NCBI GenBank assembly: GCA_948146395.1
Contig: OX411546.1
Span: 21,802,449-21,866,448, forward strand
Source: Fragum whitleyi
Lineage: Eukaryota > Mollusca > Bivalvia > Cardiida > Cardiidae
Reading direction: 5' to 3'
Length of the DNA stretch: 64,000 nt
The notes beneath the pieces are model-generated. The model did not search any database, was not told the origin of the DNA, and saw only the letters and a program-made list of their open reading frames with translations. Shown in pieces: positions 58,915 to 64,000 of this stretch (positions are counted from its first letter, which is position 1; the number at the start of each line of letters is the position of its first letter). Position numbers and translations under genes: made by a program.

Positions 58915-60894
58915 CTTTAATGCTTTTCGGTGGTTTATCGAGAAATAGCGGTAGATTATCACTTGATAATCTCGCCACAAAAGCAGTGAAATTATAAAAA
59001 TTTTATACCCTGCTTTTTTGCATTTCACCCTATCTGATGTCATCTATGTGGGGCAAAATAAGTGATGTCACAATGAACGTTGCATAGCAATCACGTGCAA
59101 AATAATGCGCTTTATGAAAAGATGTCCTAGAAAATTCACATTATGTCTCATTTTTGCAATAAAATAGAAATAGAATAATCGTTTGTTTTTCGAGTAAGAT
59201 CGATTAATATTTCATTTCGTGAAAAACAAAAACTATATTTTCACTTGTGGCTCTGCTACTCGTGAAAATATAGCTTTTGTCATTCACTCAATGAAATATC
59301 AATTGATCTTTCACTTAAACAAACGATTATCCTATATGTTGCTTGGGTCATCTTTGTTATTTTCACTGTTACCATTGTTGTTGAAGACTGCAAAATTTTG
59401 TGATATCTCTGGTATTACTTAAAGCATTCACTTTAAACTTCAGCTAGTAAGATTGAAGTGTCAATGCAAACGTATTGCAAGTGCCTATGAAAATATGGGC
59501 ACTTACAACTTTTCTGCTACCCCCCCCCCCCCCCCCCCAAATTGCACTTGAATGATATCTCACTAAGCTATGCATGATTTCTATAAAAACAAACATCCTT
59601 GTCTTCCCCATTGTGTAAGATCAATTTTGAAAATACTTGGATATCCTAAGTGCATATTAAGACTCTTTCTTAAAATGCTTTTCGAATGATAATGGAGAAA
59701 TAGAGGATATTGAATGAGTGGTCATGGAATACGGAATTTATTAAACGAGTCGTCTTAAAAAAGATAAAAACGAGGCTGCAATGAGTTTTTATCTGTTTTA
59801 GATGACAAGTCTAATAAATTCTGTATTTTATGAGCACAAATTTTATATTCTATTTATAATATGACCTGAATTTTTGAAAAAAATCGTCAAAATTTTTGTA
59901 TTTAAACATTTCATTTTTCCGCAAAACTTAAAAACACTGTTTAAAACTGACTTCACAATAAAAACTTATGACGTCATTTTTCGCAGTTACAAAACAGCGT
60001 TGCTATTCAATCTGAGTTCATTTGCATAGTTATTCCACTAGTGTAATAACTCCCATGTGATATCAAAATATTCAACGGTGGTATTAAACTCCCGCCACAT
60101 AGGTCATATTATAAATGAGCTGGTGCGCGAGATTTCCAACAATTTCAAATATGCGCAAAGCAAAGGCTCTGTCCAGCCTGTGCATCGGCACAGTCTGACC
60201 AGAGTCTTTACTATGCGTTTACTAGATAGGAAAGGTCTGAATGTATCTGTAGACCATCAGGTAACTTTATATTTACATTATGTGGCTGTCTACACTACTC
60301 AATGATTGCTGATCAAGAACTTTTCAAATTGTTGGAAATGTCACGCGCTGGCTCAAATAATAGTTTATCACTTGACGAACTCAGTGCCAAACTAGTGAAA
60401 TTACCACAAAATTTTACCCTGCTCCAGTTCATTTCACACTACTTGATGTTATGTAAGTGGAGCTCAATAAGCGAATGATGTCATAATATATAGAGGATAA
60501 TCGTTTGTTTCAGTGTAAGATCCATTTATATTTCATTGAGTGAACAACAAAAGCTATTTTTTCATGAGAGTGAAAATATAGCTTTTGTTGTTCACGAAAT
60601 GAAATATTAATCGATCTTAAACGAAAAACAAACGATTATTCTATTTCTTTAATGCAAAACTGAGACAAAATGGGAAATTTCTAGGACAAATTTTCGTAAA
60701 GCATGTCATTTTGTGCGTGTAGCTATGCAACGTTCATTGTGAAGTCACTTATTTCGCCCTGCATAGATGACGTCAGATAGGATGAAATGCACAAAAGCAG
60801 GGTATAAGTTATTGTAATCTCACTGCATTTGCGGTGAGATTATCAAGCCATAATCTAACGTTATTTCTCGATAAACCACCGAAAAGCATTAAAG
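58915..60894. repeat. Large inverted repeat with about 330-bp arms
   Basis: Left arm 58915-59250 and right arm about 60555-60894 are inverted. Landmarks are CTTTAATGCTTTTCGGTGG, TTTATCGAGAAAT, CAATGAACGTTGCATAGC and AATCGTTTGTTTTTCG against their complements. The roughly 1.3-kb interior contains a GGCTCAGTG-type foldback (59459), a C19 tract (59520-59538), a third diverged arm (60361-60520) and a TGAGCC-family MITE (60116-60356). No transposase ORF was seen. Confidence 0.75.
60116..60356. mobile_element. Foldback MITE, TGAGCCTGTGCGTGACA family (copy g)
   Basis: Starts TGAGCTGGTGCGCGAGATTT and ends GTCACGCGCTGGCTCA. Nested in the large inverted repeat. Confidence 0.75.
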
Positions 60895-60899
60895 AATAC

Positions 60900-61700
60900 A
60901 TAGTAATCATGTGCCTAATGACAATCTGAAGCAATTAAATTTTACCCAAAAACTTCACATTTCATCAAACTTTTTGCATTAAAGTTAACAATTACTTAAT
61001 TTTCACCTAAGATTGATAAATTTTTATTTTTGTGAATAACAAAAGCTATAATTTTCCTCATACCTTCAGCACTTGAAATAATATAGCTTTTGGTGTTCAC
61101 CCAAGGAATGAATTAATCTTACACTCAAACAAACCATATCTTTTGTATATTTTTGTTCTCTTCAAGTATCGGGAGAAAAAAACCTGGTTTTGGGTCAAGC
61201 TGATTTAACTTTGTCAGGAATAGAATGAATGAAAAAGCTCGCTAATTTTTGCTAAATGAAATTTCAATTCAAGACTCAGCTTGTCTCAAGATAATCTCAC
61301 GAAAGTTCATGTATTTATTAATTACTTATTAAAATCATAACTATCCATGTGATTAACTTTGAGTAAATACTCTGATTCATTTTCAATTTGTTTCTGTCAA
61401 TGATTTGTTCTTAACAAGTGCTACAAAATAAATCAAATGTGATATTATTTCATAATCAGTTACTGCTAACAATCTTAATATTTTATACAAATTTATTTTA
61501 ATCATTTTTGGTTTTATTATTTACTTTATTAACAACATCAGATATATTGTTGGTAACACTATTGTGATAATAAACTGTTGCCTTGATCTTTTTAACAGTG
61601 TTTTTATTCTTTATGAAGGCACATTTAACATTTTGTAATGGTAACTTGCATACTGTTCATAGAAAGTTTAATGCTCCTACATCATTAGTTTTGAAACATA
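60900..61700. other. No gene recognised
   Basis: AT-rich sequence. A hairpin of AACAAAAGCTATAATTTTC / AATATAGCTTTTGGTGTTCA at 61035-61110 resembles the tips of the large inverted repeat. Confidence 0.45.
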
Positions 61701-61708
61701 CTGTTTTT

Positions 61709-63750
61709 AGCTCACCTGAGCACGAAGTGCTCAAGGTGAGCTTTTGGGGTTACTTGATGTCCGTCGTCCGTCGTCCGTTGTGCGTTGTGCGTCGTGCGTC
61801 GTCAACATTTACCTTGTGGACACTCTAGAGGCCATATTTTTAGCCCAATCAACCTCAAAATTGGTCAGAATGATTATCTTGATAAAATCTCGGACAAGTT
61901 CGAAATTGGGTCAAGTGGGGTCAAAAACTAGGTCACAGGGTCAAATCTTAGAAAAACCTTGTGGACACTCTAGAGGCCATATTTTTAGCCCAATCAACCT
62001 GAAAATTGGTCAGAATGAATATCTTGATGAAATCTCGGACAAGTTCGAAATTGGGTCAAGTGGGATCAAAAACTAGGTCACGGGGTCAATTCTTAGAAAA
62101 ACCTTGTGGACACTCTAGAGGCCATATTTTTAGCCCAATCAACCTGAAAACTGGTCAGAATGATTATCTTGATGAAATCTTGGACAAGTTCAAATTGGGT
62201 CAAGTGGGGTCAAAAACTAGGTCATGGGGTCAATTCTTAGAAAAACCTTGTGGACACTCTAGAGACCATATTTTTAGTCCAATCAACCTGAAAACTGGTC
62301 AGAATGATTATCTTGATGAAATCTTGGACAAGTTCAAAATTGGGTCAAGTGGGGTCAAAAACTAGGTCATTGGGTCAATTCTTAGAAAAACCTTGTGGAC
62401 ACTCTAGAGGCCATATTTTTAGTCCAATCAACCTGAAAACTGGTCAGAATGAATATCTTGATGAAATCTTGGACAAGTTCGAAATTGGGTCAACTGGGTT
62501 CAAAATCTAGGTCACAGGGTCAATTCTTAGAAAAACCTTGTGGACACTCTAGAGGCCATATTTTTAGCCCAATCAACCTGAAAACTGGTCAGAATGATTA
62601 TCTTGATGAAATCTTGGACAAGTTCGAAATTGGGTCAAGTGGGGTCAAAAACTAGGTCACGGGGTCAATTCTTAGAAAAACCTTGTGGACACTCTAGAGA
62701 CCATATTTTTAGTCCAATCAACCTGAAAACTGGTCAGAATGATTATCTTGATGAAATCTTGGACAAGTTCGAAATTTGGTCAACTGGGTTCAAAATCTAG
62801 GTCACAGGGTCAATTTTTAGAAAAACCTTGTGGGCACTCTAGAGGCCATATTTCTAGCCCAATCAACCTCAAAATTGGTCAGAATGTTTATCTTGATAAA
62901 ATCTTGGACAAGTTCGAAATTGGGTCAATGGGGGTCAAAAACTAGGTCAGGGGGTCAAATCTTAGAAAAACCTTGTGGACACTCTAGAGGCCATATTTTA
63001 AGCCCAATCAACCTGAAAATTGGTCAGAATGATTATCTTGATGAAATCTTGGACAAGTTCGAAATTGGGTCAAGTGGGGTCAAAAACTAGGTCACGGGGT
63101 CAAATCTTAGAAAAACCTTGTGGACACTCTAGAGGCCATATTTTTAGCCCAATCAACCTGAAAACTGGTCAGAATGAATATCTTGATGAAATCTCTGAAA
63201 AGTTCGAAATCGGGTCAAGTGGGGTCAAAGACTAGGTCACAGGGTCAAATCTAAGAAAAACCTTGTGGACACTCTAGAGGCCATTTTTTAAGCCCAATCA
63301 ACCTCAGAATTGGTCATAACGATTATCTTGATGAAATACTCGGACCAGTTTGAAATTGGGTCAAGTGGGGTCAAAAACTAGGTCACGGGGTCAAATCTTA
63401 GAAAAACCTTGTTGACACTCTAGAGGCCATATTTTTAGTCCAATCAACCTGAAAATTTGTCAGAATGATTATCTTGATGAAATCTCGGACAATTTTGAAA
63501 TTTGGTCAAGTGGGGTCAAAAACTAGGTCACGGGGTCAATTCTAAGAAAAACCTTGTGGACACTCTAGAGGCCATATTTTTAGCCCAATCAACCTGAAAA
63601 TGGACAGAATGAATAATTTGATGAGAACTTTGACGAATTTGAAATTGGGTCAAGTTAGGTCAAAACTAGGTCATTGGGTCAAATCTTAGACAAACTTTTT
63701 TAGATTGTTAATTCAGGTGAGCGATTAAGGGCCACTATGGCCCTCTTGTT
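61709..63750 (+). mobile_element. Pearl/HINE-like element with 13 units of 145 bp
   Basis: Starts AGCTCACCTGAGCAC / GTGCTCAAGGTGAGCT, then GTCCGTCGTCCGTCG repeats. Units begin ACCTTGTGGACACTCTAGAG near 61811, 61956, 62101, 62245, 62390, 62535, 62680, 62825, 62971, 63116, 63261, 63406 and 63551. It ends with hairpin AGGGCCACTATGGCCCT and CTTGTT. The open frames across it are periodic artefacts. Confidence 0.85.
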
Positions 63751-63960
63751 CACCTGTCTGTTTGTTTGTCCCCCCCCCCCCCCCCCCTCAAAGACAATAT
63801 TATTGGCCATAACAAATTATTATGTCAGCATTCAAATCCCCAACTGTTATGCACTATCCTTTATCAGGAATGGAATTTCAAAGATTTCCATCTTGACATC
63901 TGTAAATATGTTAAATGGGGTTAGGGAGGCCTCAGAGAGCATTTTTCTAACAACATTTCA

Positions 63961-64000
63961 ATGGCTCAGTGCAAAACAGTTGTTACAACTGTTTTGTTCT
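63961..64000. repeat. Short foldback, GGCTCAGTG family, cut by the window edge
   Basis: ATGGCTCAGTGCAAAACAGT, then TTACAACTGTTTTG. The loop is nearly absent in this copy. Confidence 0.65.

Noticed and set aside
61744..63235. A ladder of plus-strand frames with LEKPCGHSRGHIFSPINLK
   Set aside because: Each frame restarts every 145 bp inside the tandem array. No start context, splice logic or domain supports a protein.
61811..63690. CRISPR-like regular repetition
   Set aside because: Whole 145-bp units repeat with no unique spacers, in a clearly eukaryotic window; this is a satellite-like array in a mobile element.

Overview
The window is eukaryotic genomic DNA, AT-rich, intron-rich and very dense in interspersed repeats. 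Three spliced protein genes can be read. They are interrupted by tRNA-derived SINEs, foldback MITEs, a 5'-truncated LINE, and many elements with a (GTCC)n microsatellite, terminal hairpins and an internal 145-172 bp tandem array. That element structure is like the pearl/HINE (Helentron-derived) elements described from bivalves, so I infer a bivalve mollusc. The genus cannot be fixed by eye.

Left end (1-2,650): two exons on the minus strand match the N-terminal region of ARFGEF3/BIG3, a large Sec7-family-related protein. The 3' remainder lies outside the window and I did not find the 5' exons. The second exon carries an in-frame 129-bp (43-codon) tandem duplication. From 2,650 to about 25,100 the sequence is repeats: a 3 x 108 bp array, foldback elements, a triplicated palindrome block (11.26-12.02 kb) and nested pearl/HINE-like elements (12.0-21.4 kb).

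Middle (25,160-35,590, minus strand): a complete six-exon PRELID2-like gene of 187 aa. All splice phases are consistent. Its introns hold several repeats, and one element ends only 13 nt from the exon 5 acceptor. A perfect E2F-type palindrome lies about 85 bp upstream of the start codon. A frameshifted, 5'-truncated LINE follows at 37.1-39.5 kb on the minus strand.

Right half (44,138-55,078, plus strand): a seven-exon gene for an 842-aa protein I identify as BCL2L12-like. It has a long basic, Ser-rich N-terminal half, a Pro run and a C-terminal Bcl-2-homology region. The last intron falls directly after the BH2-like GGW, the classical conserved intron position of the Bcl-2 family. From 55.1 to 64 kb there are only repeats: SINEs, a 2-kb large inverted repeat (58,915-60,894), and a 13 x 145 bp array inside a terminal-hairpin element (61,709-63,750).

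The three genes are independent units: vesicle traffic/secretion, mitochondrial phospholipid transfer, and apoptosis/p53-caspase control. There is no sign of an operon. The notable non-genic signal is that many element families with unrelated bodies share the terminal signature ACAAGAG/CTCTTGT next to a short hairpin.
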